Shown: positions 17,916 to 26,592, counted from the first letter of the stretch. The stretch: DNA of 64,000 nucleotides from Rufibacter sediminis (GCF_014269285.1 NZ_JACOAF010000021.1:124001-188000); one strand, 5' to 3'. A program made the numbers and translations. The notes: generated by a model not told the origin, from the sequence alone.

Positions 17916-18228
17916 TGTAGTTCTATTTTGTTTTAGTTCATGTTAAAAGAAAACAGACACACTTCTTCTGCTTTCAAAAAAGTAGATATGGTATATTATA
18001 TACTTAAATAGGGGAATAGGTGTTGTGCTAAAGGCATATTTTTTAACTTATCCGGTAGAAGAGTAACCCCAGAAAGGCAATCTTGTTTTGGCTGAACTGA
18101 AATAACGCTTTGATTGTCTGTAGATAAGGGCGAGCGGCCAAAAAGGCGGTTTTAGGCCGTGGGTAAGGAGCTTTTCAGTTCTTTTGGTAACTTCGCCCCA
18201 GAAACTCTATTATATAGCACAGAGCAGC
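17916..18228. other. intergenic region upstream of the ABC-F gene
   Basis: 313 bases with no protein-like frame. TAACTTCG at 18188-18195 resembles a Bacteroidota -7 element (TAnnTTTG) 34 bases before the ABC-F start. The upstream -33 element is unclear. Confidence 0.4.
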
Positions 18229-19857
18229 ATGATCAGTACTAGCAACGTTAGTCTTGGCTACGGCAAACGTACCCTTTTTGAAGATGTCACTATTAAGTTT
18301 ACTCCCGGCAACTGCTACGGCCTCATTGGCGCGAACGGAGCCGGCAAGTCTACTTTCCTGAAAATATTATCCGGGGAGATTGACCCCAACACCGGCACGG
18401 TAGACATCCCGTCTAAGATGCGCCTGGCGGTTCTGAAACAGAACCACTATGAGTACGATGAATTTCCGGTGCTCCAGACCGTGATCATGGGCCACAAACG
18501 TCTGTGGGACATCATGAACGAGAAAGACGCCATCTATGCAAAAGAGGATTTCAACGAGGACGACGGAATGCGCGCCTCTGAGCTGGAAGCCGAGTTTGCC
18601 GACATGGAAGGCTGGAACGCCGAGTACGAAGCCGGGGAACTGCTAAGCGGTCTGGGCATTCAGCCGGACATGCATTACACGCTCATGAAAGACCTGGGCG
18701 GTAATGAGAAAATCAGGGTCTTACTGGCGCAGGCCTTGTTCGGGAACCCAGACATCCTATTGCTGGATGAGCCTACCAACCACCTGGATGCCGAGTCCAT
18801 CATGTGGCTGGAGAACTTCCTGGACAACTTCCAGAACACCGTGATTGTGGTATCCCACGACCGCCACTTTCTGGATGCCGTGTGTACGCACGTGGCCGAC
18901 ATTGACTACGGCAAAATTCAGCTGTACGCCGGTAACTACTCGTTTTGGTACGAGTCCAGCCAATTGGCCACCAAACAGCGCACCGATGCCAACCGCAAAA
19001 CCGAGGACAAGCGCAAGGAGCTCCAGGCGTTTATCGCCCGTTTTAGCGCAAACGCCTCTAAATCAAAGCAGGCTACTTCCCGCGCAAAATTACTGGAGAA
19101 ACTGACCCTGGAGGACATCAGACCATCCAGCCGGAAGTACCCTTACATCCAGTTCAAGCAGGAGCGCGAAGCCGGTAACCAATTGTTGCAGGTAGACAAC
19201 CTGACCAAGAACGGCGAGGATGGAATCCTCTTCAAGGATGTTACTTTCACGGTAGACAAGAAAGACAAAATCGCGCTCATCAGCCGCAATGACCTGGCCG
19301 CTACCACCTTCTTCAAGATCATCATGGGAGAAGCCACGCCAGACAAAGGCGAGTACAAATGGGGCACCACCATCAGCACCGCTTACTTCCCTAAAGATAA
19401 CAACGAGTTCTTCGATACAGATTTAACTTTGGTGGACTGGCTGCGTCAGTTCTCCGTGGAGAAAGACGAAAGCTTTATCCGGGGTTTCCTGGGCCGCATG
19501 TTGTTCTCCGGTGAGGAATCTCTTAAGAAAGCCCGCGTTTTGTCTGGAGGCGAGAAAGTACGTTGCATGCTGTCTCGCATGATGTTGCAGAGCGGCAACA
19601 TGCTGGTGCTGGATGAGCCTACCAACCACTTGGACCTGGAATCCATTACCGCGCTCAACAACGGCTTGAAAGACTTCCAGGGCTCCCTCCTGTTCAGCTC
19701 CCATGACTTACAGTTCGTGGACACCGTGGCCAACCGCATCATCGAGATCACCCCTAGCGGCATCATTGACAAGCGCATGACCTATGATGAATACCTCACC
19801 AACGATGACATCAAAGCGTTGCGTGCCCAGATGTACGGTGTGAACTCACTGGTCTAA
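18229..19857 (+). CDS. ABC-F family ATPase, YbiT-like
   Basis: A 542-residue cytoplasmic protein with two ATP-binding cassettes and no membrane helices, as in ribosome-associated ABC-F translation factors. NBD1 has an intact Walker A (GANGAGKST) and LLLDEPTNHLD, but the signature reads LGGNEKIR. NBD2 has a canonical signature (LSGGEKVR) and LVLDEPTNHLD, but the Walker A position reads SRNDLAATT, lacking the P-loop Gly and Lys. The linker carries the P-site-tRNA motif region (RFSANASKSKQATSRAKLL), very like E. coli YbiT. ATG 18229 matches the conserved MISTSNVSLGYG start; the extra upstream codons open from a non-ATG codon. Confidence 0.92.
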   Translation: MISTSNVSLGYGKRTLFEDVTIKFTPGNCYGLIGANGAGKSTFLKILSGEIDPNTGTVDIPSKMRLAVLKQNHYEYDEFPVLQTVIMGHKRLWDIMNEKDAIYAKEDFNEDDGMRASELEAEFADMEGWNAEYEAGELLSGLGIQPDMHYTLMKDLGGNEKIRVLLAQALFGNPDILLLDEPTNHLDAESIMWLENFLDNFQNTVIVVSHDRHFLDAVCTHVADIDYGKIQLYAGNYSFWYESSQLATKQRTDANRKTEDKRKELQAFIARFSANASKSKQATSRAKLLEKLTLEDIRPSSRKYPYIQFKQEREAGNQLLQVDNLTKNGEDGILFKDVTFTVDKKDKIALISRNDLAATTFFKIIMGEATPDKGEYKWGTTISTAYFPKDNNEFFDTDLTLVDWLRQFSVEKDESFIRGFLGRMLFSGEESLKKARVLSGGEKVRCMLSRMMLQSGNMLVLDEPTNHLDLESITALNNGLKDFQGSLLFSSHDLQFVDTVANRIIEITPSGIIDKRMTYDEYLTNDDIKALRAQMYGVNSLV

Positions 19858-19866
19858 GGAAAGTCT

Positions 19867-19902
19867 GTTTTAGGCCTGATTTCCGGAAAACACCTGTAAA
19901 AC
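19867..19902. repeat. dispersed palindrome copy 7
   Basis: gttttaggcctgatttcc and ggaaaacacctgtaaaac arms, 10 bases after the ABC-F stop. Its right edge overlaps the first bases of the terminator stem at 19898. Confidence 0.8.
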
Positions 19903-19939
19903 AGAAAGGGCGATCCAAATGGATCGCCCTTTCTGTTTT
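19898..19939. terminator. bidirectional intrinsic terminator
   Basis: A 19-bp perfect stem (19898-19916, 19921-19939) around an aaat loop, with A/T-rich ends on both sides. It separates the ABC-F gene from the convergent small membrane gene. Confidence 0.94.
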
Positions 19940-19954
19940 CGTAGAGCCTTGGCT

Positions 19955-20104
19955 CTACCCGCGTATCAATCTTAGCAAAACGGCTACAATGGCAATCACC
20001 AGCAATACGTGGATGATTCCGCCAACCTGATCGCCAAATCCTAAGAACCCGATGAGCCAGATAATGACAAGCACCACCGCAATGATATACAGTAAATTTC
20101 CCAT
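19955..20104 (-). CDS. lmo0937-like small membrane protein, copy A
   Basis: 49 residues translated by hand: MGNLLYIIAVVLVIIWLIGF at the start, then LGFGDQVGGIIHVLLVIAIV and a C-terminal RLIRG. It has two membrane helices split by a GFGDQVGG turn, as in the lmo0937 family of short membrane proteins whose role is unknown (general-stress association in Gram-positives is only a family hint). The start ATG is at 20104 and the TAG stop at 19955-19957. It is one of two tandem copies on the same strand, almost identical in protein sequence. Confidence 0.88.
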   Translation of the reverse strand: MGNLLYIIAVVLVIIWLIGFLGFGDQVGGIIHVLLVIAIVAVLLRLIRG

Positions 20105-20162
20105 TGTCAAAGGTTACGTTAAGATCAAAATTGAGACAGTGCTTTGCTTAGCGGAGCAAGCG

Positions 20163-20315
20163 TTATGCCCGGCGTATCAAACGCAGCAACACCGCGATGA
20201 CTGCAATCACTAACAGAACGTGGATGATGCCACCTACTTGGTCTCCGAATCCTAAGAACCCGATCAGCCAGATAATTACCAGTACTACTGCGATAATATA
20301 CAATAGATTTCCCAT
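20163..20315 (-). CDS. lmo0937-like small membrane protein, copy B
   Basis: 50 residues, identical to copy A through the first 37 residues, then LRLIRRA with TAA at 20163-20165 instead of LRLIRG. The DNA is diverged at synonymous positions, so the duplication is not recent although the protein is strongly constrained. Spacing to copy A is 58 bases; they are probably co-transcribed. Confidence 0.88.
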   Translation of the reverse strand: MGNLLYIIAVVLVIIWLIGFLGFGDQVGGIIHVLLVIAVIAVLLRLIRRA

Positions 20316-20496
20316 AGTTTTAGTTGTGTTTGGTTTTGGTTAGTTGTTTTGAAATGGATCATTCAACCCATTTCTGTATCGATTTTTCTGCTTGTACGCA
20401 AGAATATTTTAAAAGATTTATATAGACTTTTAAAAACATATAATTACTTGGTTGTTTGTTCGTTTAAATTCTCTTGGAACCACTTCTCCCGTTCTC

Positions 20497-20526
20497 TTGC
20501 CGGGCTCCGGAAATATCCTAGTTTTG
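20497..20526 (+). promoter_or_regulatory. Bacteroidota-type promoter for the hydroxyacyl-CoA dehydrogenase gene
   Basis: TTG at 20497-20499, 19 bases of spacer, then TAGTTTTG at 20519-20526, matching the TTG / TAnnTTTG pattern. The start codon is 46 bases downstream. Confidence 0.5.
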
Positions 20527-20571
20527 TGATTTCATCTTGCTAACTAACGCTCATTCTCTAATACATAAACT

Positions 20572-21462
20572 ATGAACATAGCCGTAATAGGTTCTGGCAC
20601 CATGGGCAACGGCATCGCCCACGTGTTTGCCCAGAACTCGTTTTCTGTTTCCCTGATTGACATTTCCCAGGAGTCGCTCACCAAAGCCATGGGCACCATC
20701 GGCAAGAACCTGGACCGCATGGTGACCAAAGGCACCGTCACCGAAGAGCAGAAAAGCCAAACCCTGGCGCGCATCACCACCTTCACCCAACTGGAGGAAG
20801 GCGTGAAAGACGCCGACTTAGTCATTGAGGCGGCCACTGAAAACGTGGACATCAAACTGGAGCTGTTCCGGCAACTGGAGAGCTTCACCAAACCCAGCTG
20901 CATCTTGGCCAGCAACACCTCCTCTATCTCCATCACCAAAATCGCCTCCGTTACCCAGCGCCCCGATAAAGTCATTGGCATGCACTTCATGAACCCGGTG
21001 CCGGTCATGAAACTGGTGGAGGTGATCAGAGGCTATTCTACTAGTGATGAAGTCACCAATCAGATCCTGGAGCTTTCTAGGCAGCTGGGTAAGATTCCGG
21101 CCGAAGCAAATGATTACCCTGGTTTTGTGGCCAACCGCATTCTCATGCCCATGATCAACGAAGCCATCTATTCGCTGTATGAAGGTGTAGCCGGAGTAGA
21201 GGAGATTGACACGATCATGAAACTAGGCATGGCTCACCCCATGGGACCCCTGCAACTCGCCGATTTCATTGGTTTGGATGTGTGTCTGTCCATCCTGCGG
21301 GTGCTGCATGACGGGTTCGGGAACCCGAAATACGCGCCTTGCCCTTTGCTGGTGAACATGGTACAGGCCGGCCACAAAGGCGTGAAAAGCGGACAGGGCT
21401 TCTACAGCTACTCCCACGGAACTAAAGACCTGGTGGTAGCCGACACTTTCCGGAAGCGCTAA
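20572..21462 (+). CDS. 3-hydroxyacyl-CoA / 3-hydroxybutyryl-CoA dehydrogenase
   Basis: A 296-residue NAD-dependent enzyme. The N-terminal Rossmann motif is GSGTMGNGIA (residues 7-16), followed by VIEAATENVDIK, the catalytic His block GMHFMNPVPVMKLVE and NDYPGFVANRILMPMINEA (C-terminal domain). It oxidises (S)-3-hydroxyacyl-CoA to 3-oxoacyl-CoA. The length fits the stand-alone Hbd/PaaH type rather than FadB. Its stop is followed by palindrome copy 8 and a strong bidirectional terminator shared with dapD. Confidence 0.92.
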   Translation: MNIAVIGSGTMGNGIAHVFAQNSFSVSLIDISQESLTKAMGTIGKNLDRMVTKGTVTEEQKSQTLARITTFTQLEEGVKDADLVIEAATENVDIKLELFRQLESFTKPSCILASNTSSISITKIASVTQRPDKVIGMHFMNPVPVMKLVEVIRGYSTSDEVTNQILELSRQLGKIPAEANDYPGFVANRILMPMINEAIYSLYEGVAGVEEIDTIMKLGMAHPMGPLQLADFIGLDVCLSILRVLHDGFGNPKYAPCPLLVNMVQAGHKGVKSGQGFYSYSHGTKDLVVADTFRKR

Positions 21463-21487
21463 GAACTTCAGAACTTTAAAGGATGGT

Positions 21488-21524
21488 CGTTTCAGGGCCG
21501 TTTTCTGGAAAACAGGCGCAAAAC
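21488..21524. repeat. dispersed palindrome copy 8
   Basis: cgtttcagggccgttttc and ggaaaacaggcgcaaaac arms, 25 bases after the dehydrogenase stop. Confidence 0.8.
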
Positions 21525-21537
21525 ACCATAAGATGTA

Positions 21538-21594
21538 ATAGCCCAAAAACAGCAGAGGCCGGCATATTGACGGCCTCTGCTGTTTTTGGGCTAT
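21538..21594. terminator. strong bidirectional terminator
   Basis: A 24-bp perfect inverted repeat (21538-21561 and 21571-21594, inner bases agcagaggccg / cggcctctgct) with a 9-base loop and AAAAA/TTTTT segments. It serves the convergent dehydrogenase and dapD genes. Confidence 0.93.
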
Positions 21595-21618
21595 TTTGAA
21601 GAAAACAGTCCTTAAACG
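21582..21618. repeat. dispersed palindrome copy 9
   Basis: gtttttgggctattttg and gaaaacagtccttaaacg arms. Its left arm is the right arm of the terminator at 21538-21594, and its right arm contains the dapD stop codon. This layering could arise if repeat sequence was recruited into a terminator. Confidence 0.7.
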
Positions 21619-22430
21619 GCTACCGCGTTTTCGCGCAGGGCATCGTTCAAAGAAGTTTTCAGATCTGTGCTTTCTTTGCGTTGCCCGATGATGAGCGCGC
21701 AAGGCACCTGGAAAGAACCCGCCGGGAATTCCTTCGTGTACGAACCCGGGATCACCACTGAACGAGGCGGCACGTATCCTTTGTATTCCTTCGGCTCAGA
21801 GCCGGTCACGTCAATGATCTTGGAAGAACCCGTGATGCACACGTTGGCACCAATCACCGCTTCTTTGCCAATGTGGCAACCTTCCACCAGAATGCTGCGC
21901 GAGCCGATGAACGCCCCGTCTTCAATGATAACCGGAGCGGCCTGCACCGGCTCCAGCACGCCACCTAAACCAACGCCGCCGCTCAGGTGCACGTGCTTGC
22001 CCACCTGCGCGCAGGAACCCACCGTAGCCCAGGTGTCCACCATGGTTCCCTCGTCTACGTACGCCCCAATGTTGGTATAAGAAGGCATCAGGATAACTCC
22101 TTTGGAAATATAGGCCCCGTAGCGCGCCAACGCGTGCGGCACAACGCGAACGCCCAACTCGGCGAAGCCGCTTTTCAACGGAATTTTATCATGGAACTCA
22201 AAAGGACCCGCCTCAATGGTTTCCATCTGCTGAATTGGGAAATACATGAGTACCGCCTTCTTCACCCATTCGTTTACCTGCCATTTCTCCGTGCCGGTAG
22301 GCTCCGCAACCCGAAGCTCACCGCGGTCCAGGTGGTGAATCACACATCTGATGGCTTCCTGAGTGCTTTTGAAACCCAGCAAAGAGCGGTCACCCCACGC
22401 CTTTTCTATTTCTTCTTGTAAATCGTTCAT
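21612..22430 (-). CDS. dapD: 2,3,4,5-tetrahydropyridine-2,6-dicarboxylate N-succinyltransferase
   Basis: A 272-residue left-handed beta-helix enzyme of lysine/meso-DAP synthesis: tetrahydrodipicolinate plus succinyl-CoA gives N-succinyl-2-amino-6-oxopimelate. Seen are MPSYTNIGAYVDEGTMVDTWATVGSCAQ and GGVGLGGVLEPVQAAPVIIEDGAFIGS with hexapeptide repeats, and the C-terminal SVVIPGS. Length and order match DapD. The stop codon lies within palindrome copy 9. Confidence 0.95.
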   Translation of the reverse strand: MNDLQEEIEKAWGDRSLLGFKSTQEAIRCVIHHLDRGELRVAEPTGTEKWQVNEWVKKAVLMYFPIQQMETIEAGPFEFHDKIPLKSGFAELGVRVVPHALARYGAYISKGVILMPSYTNIGAYVDEGTMVDTWATVGSCAQVGKHVHLSGGVGLGGVLEPVQAAPVIIEDGAFIGSRSILVEGCHIGKEAVIGANVCITGSSKIIDVTGSEPKEYKGYVPPRSVVIPGSYTKEFPAGSFQVPCALIIGQRKESTDLKTSLNDALRENAVAV

Positions 22431-22477
22431 TTCGTCTTTGTGAAAGAATAAGAAACCAAATTTATTAAATTGTGGCG

Positions 22478-23620
22478 ATGATTCGAAAACGAATTCTGCT
22501 GGCCTCCTTACTAAAGCCGGTTTCTGACACCCGATTGTATGAAAAAATAGGCCAAAGCCTGGCCAAACTACCGGAAGTAGAGGTTCATCTAGCGGGTTTT
22601 AAGGCTCATTTCTCAAAATCGGCTGCAAAACAGGCGATCACCTTCCATCCCATTTTTTCCTTCCGGCGCCTCTCCTTCGGCAGAATTGCCGCGCAGCTGA
22701 CGTTCTGGAAACTGCTCCGGCAGGTGCGCCCGCAGCTCTTGCTGGTGGCAACGCATGAATTACTGCCGCTGAGTTGGCTCTACAGCAAGCTGTATTCCTG
22801 CCCGCTGGTGTATGACGTTCAGGAAAACTATTACCTGAACTTAACTACCCAGTCAGTGTATCCAGGTGTGCTCGGGAAAGTCCTAGGGTTTCTGGTCCGG
22901 GCGCTGGAGAAAGCAGCAGCCAGCTCCGTAAGTCATTTCCTGCTGGCCGAAACTTCCTACGCGCAAGAGTTGCCGTTCCTGGGCCAGCGCTATACCGTGC
23001 TCCAAAACAAATACTTGCCGCCAGCCGCTTCGTTCTCTTCAGAACGGTCCTTCCCTATTTCTCTGGAAGCCTTCCGTCCGCTCAGGCTCCTGTATTCCGG
23101 CACCATCTCGCGGCTGTATGGGGTGCTGGAAGCCATTGAATTTACCAGACAACTGCGAACGTGGCGCCCCGAGGCAGAACTGACCATCATCGGCTACTGC
23201 GCCGAGGAGGCATTTCTCCGGGAATTGAAGTCCTTGGTGAAAGACCTGCCTTATGTACAACTGATAGGCGGAGAAACGTTGGTGCCGCATGAAGAAATCC
23301 TGGTTCAGGAAAGGCTACACCACGTCGGGCTTCTGCCTTATCGGCCGCATCCCAGCACGTTTTCCTGTGTTCCCACCAAACTGTTTGAGTACCTCGGGAA
23401 CGGGTTAGTGGTCATCACCGAAGCCAATCCGTTATGGGCTGATATTCTAGACAAAACCCAAGCCGGTTTTACCATCCGATTTTCTGAGAGATTATCCTTA
23501 AAGGACGTAGAGGTTCTCCTGAAGAACACGTACTACCCAGAAGGTATTCCGGCAGCGGTTTTCTGGCAGGAAGAAGAGCAGAAAGTGCAGACCATCATCC
23601 GAGATCTGCTGAAGCTTTAG
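22478..23620 (+). CDS. glycosyltransferase (GT4-like)
   Basis: 380 residues starting MIRKRILLASLLKPVSDTR (ATG 22478; a GTG six bases upstream is possible). GT-B features are the N-terminal donor/acceptor lobe with VYDVQENYYLN, then LRLLYSGTISRLYGVLEAIEF at the start of the nucleotide-sugar lobe and FEYLGNGLVVITEANP near the C-terminus, as in GT4 family enzymes. The substrate is unknown. Residues about 39-51 (GFKAHFSKSAAKQ) are encoded by a degenerate copy of the dispersed palindrome. Confidence 0.85.
   Translation: MIRKRILLASLLKPVSDTRLYEKIGQSLAKLPEVEVHLAGFKAHFSKSAAKQAITFHPIFSFRRLSFGRIAAQLTFWKLLRQVRPQLLLVATHELLPLSWLYSKLYSCPLVYDVQENYYLNLTTQSVYPGVLGKVLGFLVRALEKAAASSVSHFLLAETSYAQELPFLGQRYTVLQNKYLPPAASFSSERSFPISLEAFRPLRLLYSGTISRLYGVLEAIEFTRQLRTWRPEAELTIIGYCAEEAFLRELKSLVKDLPYVQLIGGETLVPHEEILVQERLHHVGLLPYRPHPSTFSCVPTKLFEYLGNGLVVITEANPLWADILDKTQAGFTIRFSERLSLKDVEVLLKNTYYPEGIPAAVFWQEEEQKVQTIIRDLLKL
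22594..22631. repeat. degenerate dispersed palindrome inside a coding region
   Basis: gttttaaggctcatttc and a partly complementary right half ending ggctgcaaaac, in frame within the glycosyltransferase gene. The complementarity is imperfect, so this copy is less certain than the intergenic ones. Confidence 0.45.
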
Positions 23621-23685
23621 CACGCGGGAAAATTAATTTAGACAAACCTAAACATTTATTTACAGATACGTATATTTGACGAACT

Positions 23686-24696
23686 ATGACAAAAGAACTA
23701 AGAAACTCCCGTATAGCTGGCCTCGGCCACTATGTCCCAGAGAAGGTAGTGAAGAACGCAGACCTGGAGAAACTCATGGATACTTCCGACGCCTGGATTG
23801 TGGAACGCACCGGTATTCATGAGCGCCGTTATTTTGAACCTGGCAAAGACACCACCGCTAACATGGCGGCCAAAGCGGCCCGCAAAGCCCTGGAGAAAGC
23901 CGGCTTGGAAGCCCAAGATTTGGATATGATCGTGTTCGCCACCCTGAGCCCCGATTATTTCTTCCCCGGTTCCGGGGTATTGCTGCAGCGTGAGCTGGGT
24001 ATCTCAGATATTCCGTGCTATGATGTTAGAAACCAGTGCTCCGGCTTTATCTATGCCCTTTCTCTGGCAGATCAGTTCATTAAAACCGGCATGTACAACA
24101 ACGTACTGGTAGTAGGTTCTGAGATTCACTCTTCGGGGCTGGACTTCTCAGACAAAGGCCGGTCCGTTTCCGTGATTTTCGGCGACGGAGCCGGAGCCGC
24201 CGTTTTGACTCCTTCTGATAGCCTGGACCGGGGCATTCTGTCCACCCACTTACACGCCCAAGGCGAATTTGCGGAGGAACTGATGACCAAAGGCCCTTCC
24301 AGCAACGATGCGGAGCGCCTCACCTACCAGACCATTGATAGCGGTGATATCTTCCCTATCATGAACGGCAGCACCGTCTTCAAACACGCCGTGACCCGCT
24401 TCCCCGAAGTCATCAACGAAGCCCTGACCCAGAACGGCGTCACCGCCGAGGATCTGGACTTAGTGGTACCCCACCAGGCCAACCTGCGCATCACGCAGTT
24501 CATCCAGCAGAAGATGAAACTACCCGACAGCAAGATTTTCAGCAACATCCAGAAATACGGCAATACCACGGCGGCCTCTGTGCCCATCGCGTTTTCGGAG
24601 GCGTTTGAAGAAGGACGCGTGAAAGAAGGCGACCTGATCTGCCTGGCGGCCTTTGGAAGTGGTTTCACCTGGGCCTCGGCCTTGATTCGCTGGTAG
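23686..24696 (+). CDS. fabH: beta-ketoacyl-ACP synthase III
   Basis: A 336-residue condensing enzyme that starts fatty acid synthesis by joining acyl-CoA to malonyl-ACP. The triad is visible: C118 (DVRNQCSGFIYAL), His in VVPHQANLRI and Asn in GNTTAASVPIAFSEA. The N-terminal ERTGIHERRYF fits KASIII. It is followed 6 bases later by the DtxR regulator gene, an arrangement that suggests co-transcription. Confidence 0.9.
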   Translation: MTKELRNSRIAGLGHYVPEKVVKNADLEKLMDTSDAWIVERTGIHERRYFEPGKDTTANMAAKAARKALEKAGLEAQDLDMIVFATLSPDYFFPGSGVLLQRELGISDIPCYDVRNQCSGFIYALSLADQFIKTGMYNNVLVVGSEIHSSGLDFSDKGRSVSVIFGDGAGAAVLTPSDSLDRGILSTHLHAQGEFAEELMTKGPSSNDAERLTYQTIDSGDIFPIMNGSTVFKHAVTRFPEVINEALTQNGVTAEDLDLVVPHQANLRITQFIQQKMKLPDSKIFSNIQKYGNTTAASVPIAFSEAFEEGRVKEGDLICLAAFGSGFTWASALIRW

Positions 24697-24702
24697 AACA
24701 AC

Positions 24703-25362
24703 ATGCAAAGTACCGCCGAAGAAAACTACATCAAGGCCATTTATAAATTATCCGGAGGCGGAGAGAGCGCGGTGAGCACCACCGCGCTTTCTGAATCCCT
24801 GGAAACAAAGCCCGCCTCGGTGAGTGACATGCTGCGGAAGCTGAGCGCCAAGGACCTGGTGCATTACGTGAAATACCACGGTGTGCAACTCACCGACGAG
24901 GGGCACCGTGTCGCCCTGAAGATCATCCGGAAACACCGCCTTTGGGAAGTCTTTCTGGTGCAGAAACTGCACTTCACCTGGGACGAGGTTCACGAGGTGG
25001 CCGAGCAGATGGAGCACGTGAAATCTGAATTGCTGATCAAGCGCCTGGACGAGTTCCTGGGCCACCCGCGCATTGACCCGCACGGCGACCCCATCCCCAC
25101 CGAAGCGGGCGAACTGCGCGAGGTGGAACAACGGACCCTGGCCTCTTTGGAAGTGGATCAGCAAGGAGTGGTTTGCCGGGTGAAAGACTCGCAGCCCTCG
25201 TTCCTGCAATACCTCAACCGCGTGGGAATTCAGATCGGCACGCAGCTGCAAGTCATGGATAAGATTCCGTATGATAATTCGCTTGAAATCAGCATAGAAA
25301 AAACAAAGTCCGTCATATTGTCTTCAGATGTACTTGAGAAGATATTCGTCATCAATCCCTGA
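24703..25362 (+). CDS. DtxR/MntR-family metal-dependent transcriptional regulator
   Basis: 219 residues: winged HTH at about 1-65 (ENYIKAIYKL...LETKPASVSDMLRKLSAK), dimerisation/metal domain with HRLWEVFLVQKLHFTWDEVHEVAEQMEHV and HPRIDPHGDPIPT, and a C-terminal FeoA/SH3-like domain. It responds to Mn2+ or Fe2+ and probably represses the adjacent metal uptake genes. It lies 6 bases after fabH and 22 bases before the receptor gene. Confidence 0.92.
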   Translation: MQSTAEENYIKAIYKLSGGGESAVSTTALSESLETKPASVSDMLRKLSAKDLVHYVKYHGVQLTDEGHRVALKIIRKHRLWEVFLVQKLHFTWDEVHEVAEQMEHVKSELLIKRLDEFLGHPRIDPHGDPIPTEAGELREVEQRTLASLEVDQQGVVCRVKDSQPSFLQYLNRVGIQIGTQLQVMDKIPYDNSLEISIEKTKSVILSSDVLEKIFVINP

Positions 25363-25366
25363 GGTG

Positions 25367-25404
25367 CGTTTCAGCCCTGCTTTTATGAAAACGAGCCTTA
25401 AACG
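25367..25404. repeat. dispersed palindrome copy 10, overlapping the receptor gene start
   Basis: cgtttcagccctgctttt and gaaaacgagccttaaacg arms around the ATG at 25385. The palindrome therefore supplies the start codon and first codons (MKTSLKR) of the metal-binding lipoprotein. Confidence 0.75.
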
Positions 25405-26323
25405 TCTTTCCGTGATCTTTGCCCTGTTGTTGGGGATCATGGCTTGTAATCCGAAAAACACGCCGGGAGCCAAAGCCCACCAGGAAGGCAAACTTTACAT
25501 CGTGACCACCACCGGAATTCTACGAGATGCGGTGGCAAATGTGGTAGGTGACCGGGCAGTGGTAACGGCGTTGATGGGGCCGGGCGTAGATCCGCACTTG
25601 TACAAAGCCGCCCTGGGAGATCTCCAGACCTTGCGCGAAGCCGACTTCATCATCTACAACGGCTTGCATTTGGAAGGAAAAATGGGCGAAGTATTGGAAA
25701 AGTTGGCCCGGCAGAAAGTGGTGTGGGCGGCCGCCGAAGGACTTCCGGAAAAGGAGCTCCGCCGATTGCCCGAGTTCCAGGACAGCCATGACCCGCACGT
25801 CTGGTTCAATGTGCAGCTCTGGAGCCAGGTGGTAGAACACATCTCTGTGAAGCTGCAGCAGCAAGACAAACCGAACGCCTCCTACTACCAGGCCAATGCC
25901 CGGGCGTACCAGGCGCAGCTAGACAGTTTGCACCGCTGGACCACCGAACAGATTGCTTCCATTCCGGCCCAGCAGCGCATCCTGATCACCGCCCATGACG
26001 CCTTCGGCTACTTTGGCGATGCCTACCACATTCAGGTGCAGGGGCTGCAGGGTATTTCCACGGTCTCTGAATTTGGCCTACAAGACGTTTCCTCGCTGGT
26101 GAACTTCATTGTGGACCGGAAAGTCAAAGCGGTCTTCGTAGAGACCTCAGTTTCGCAGAAAGCCATTGAAGCCGTGCTGGAAGGCTGTCGGCAGAAAGGC
26201 CACGAAATCAAATTAGGCGGAACCCTTTACTCAGATGCTCTGGGCGAAGCCGATGGTCCGGCCGGAACCTACGCGGGCATGGTGAAAGTGAATGTAGGAA
26301 AGATCGTGCAAGCCTTGAAGTAA
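25385..26323 (+). CDS. metal ABC transporter substrate-binding lipoprotein (TroA/PsaA/ZnuA type)
   Basis: 312 residues with lipobox LLGIMAC (SPII signal). It is a cluster A-I receptor for divalent metal. The four ligand positions expected for the Mn/Fe class are recognisable: His in GPGVDPHLYKA, His in SHDPHVWFN, Glu in TVSEFGLQDVS and Asp in TLYSDALGEADG. No His-rich acidic loop typical of many ZnuA proteins is present, so manganese is the better guess. The next genes encode the cognate ATPase and permeases. Palindrome copy 10 spans its start. Confidence 0.92.
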   Translation: MKTSLKRLSVIFALLLGIMACNPKNTPGAKAHQEGKLYIVTTTGILRDAVANVVGDRAVVTALMGPGVDPHLYKAALGDLQTLREADFIIYNGLHLEGKMGEVLEKLARQKVVWAAAEGLPEKELRRLPEFQDSHDPHVWFNVQLWSQVVEHISVKLQQQDKPNASYYQANARAYQAQLDSLHRWTTEQIASIPAQQRILITAHDAFGYFGDAYHIQVQGLQGISTVSEFGLQDVSSLVNFIVDRKVKAVFVETSVSQKAIEAVLEGCRQKGHEIKLGGTLYSDALGEADGPAGTYAGMVKVNVGKIVQALK

Positions 26324-26592
26324 GCACCAAAGAAGGAGGAAACCACTAGGCGTTTTGGCTTCGTTTTTTCAAAAACAAGCAGAAAACGTCTGGATTGAAG
26401 TAGTACTGGAAGTTAGTAGTAATGTAATACATGAAACTGTTTTCACCTGTTGCCGAGGCGCGGTTGAGAACCTGTTGGTTGTGTGTCTCACGATTAGATC
26501 AGCTGAAACAGAAACATCCATAAGTTTCAAGAAAACAAGAAACTATCTTCTTTCACCCAAACCGTAAATTAAATTAGAAAGCGTACTAGCCC
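26324..26592. other. intergenic gap inside the metal transport locus
   Basis: 269 bases between the receptor and the ATPase gene, containing palindrome copy 11 at 26351-26388 and no protein-like frame. The gap suggests a second promoter for the ATPase and permease genes. Confidence 0.5.
26351..26388. repeat. dispersed palindrome copy 11
   Basis: cgttttggcttcgtttttt and caaaaacaagcagaaaacg arms, 28 bases after the receptor stop codon. Confidence 0.75.
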
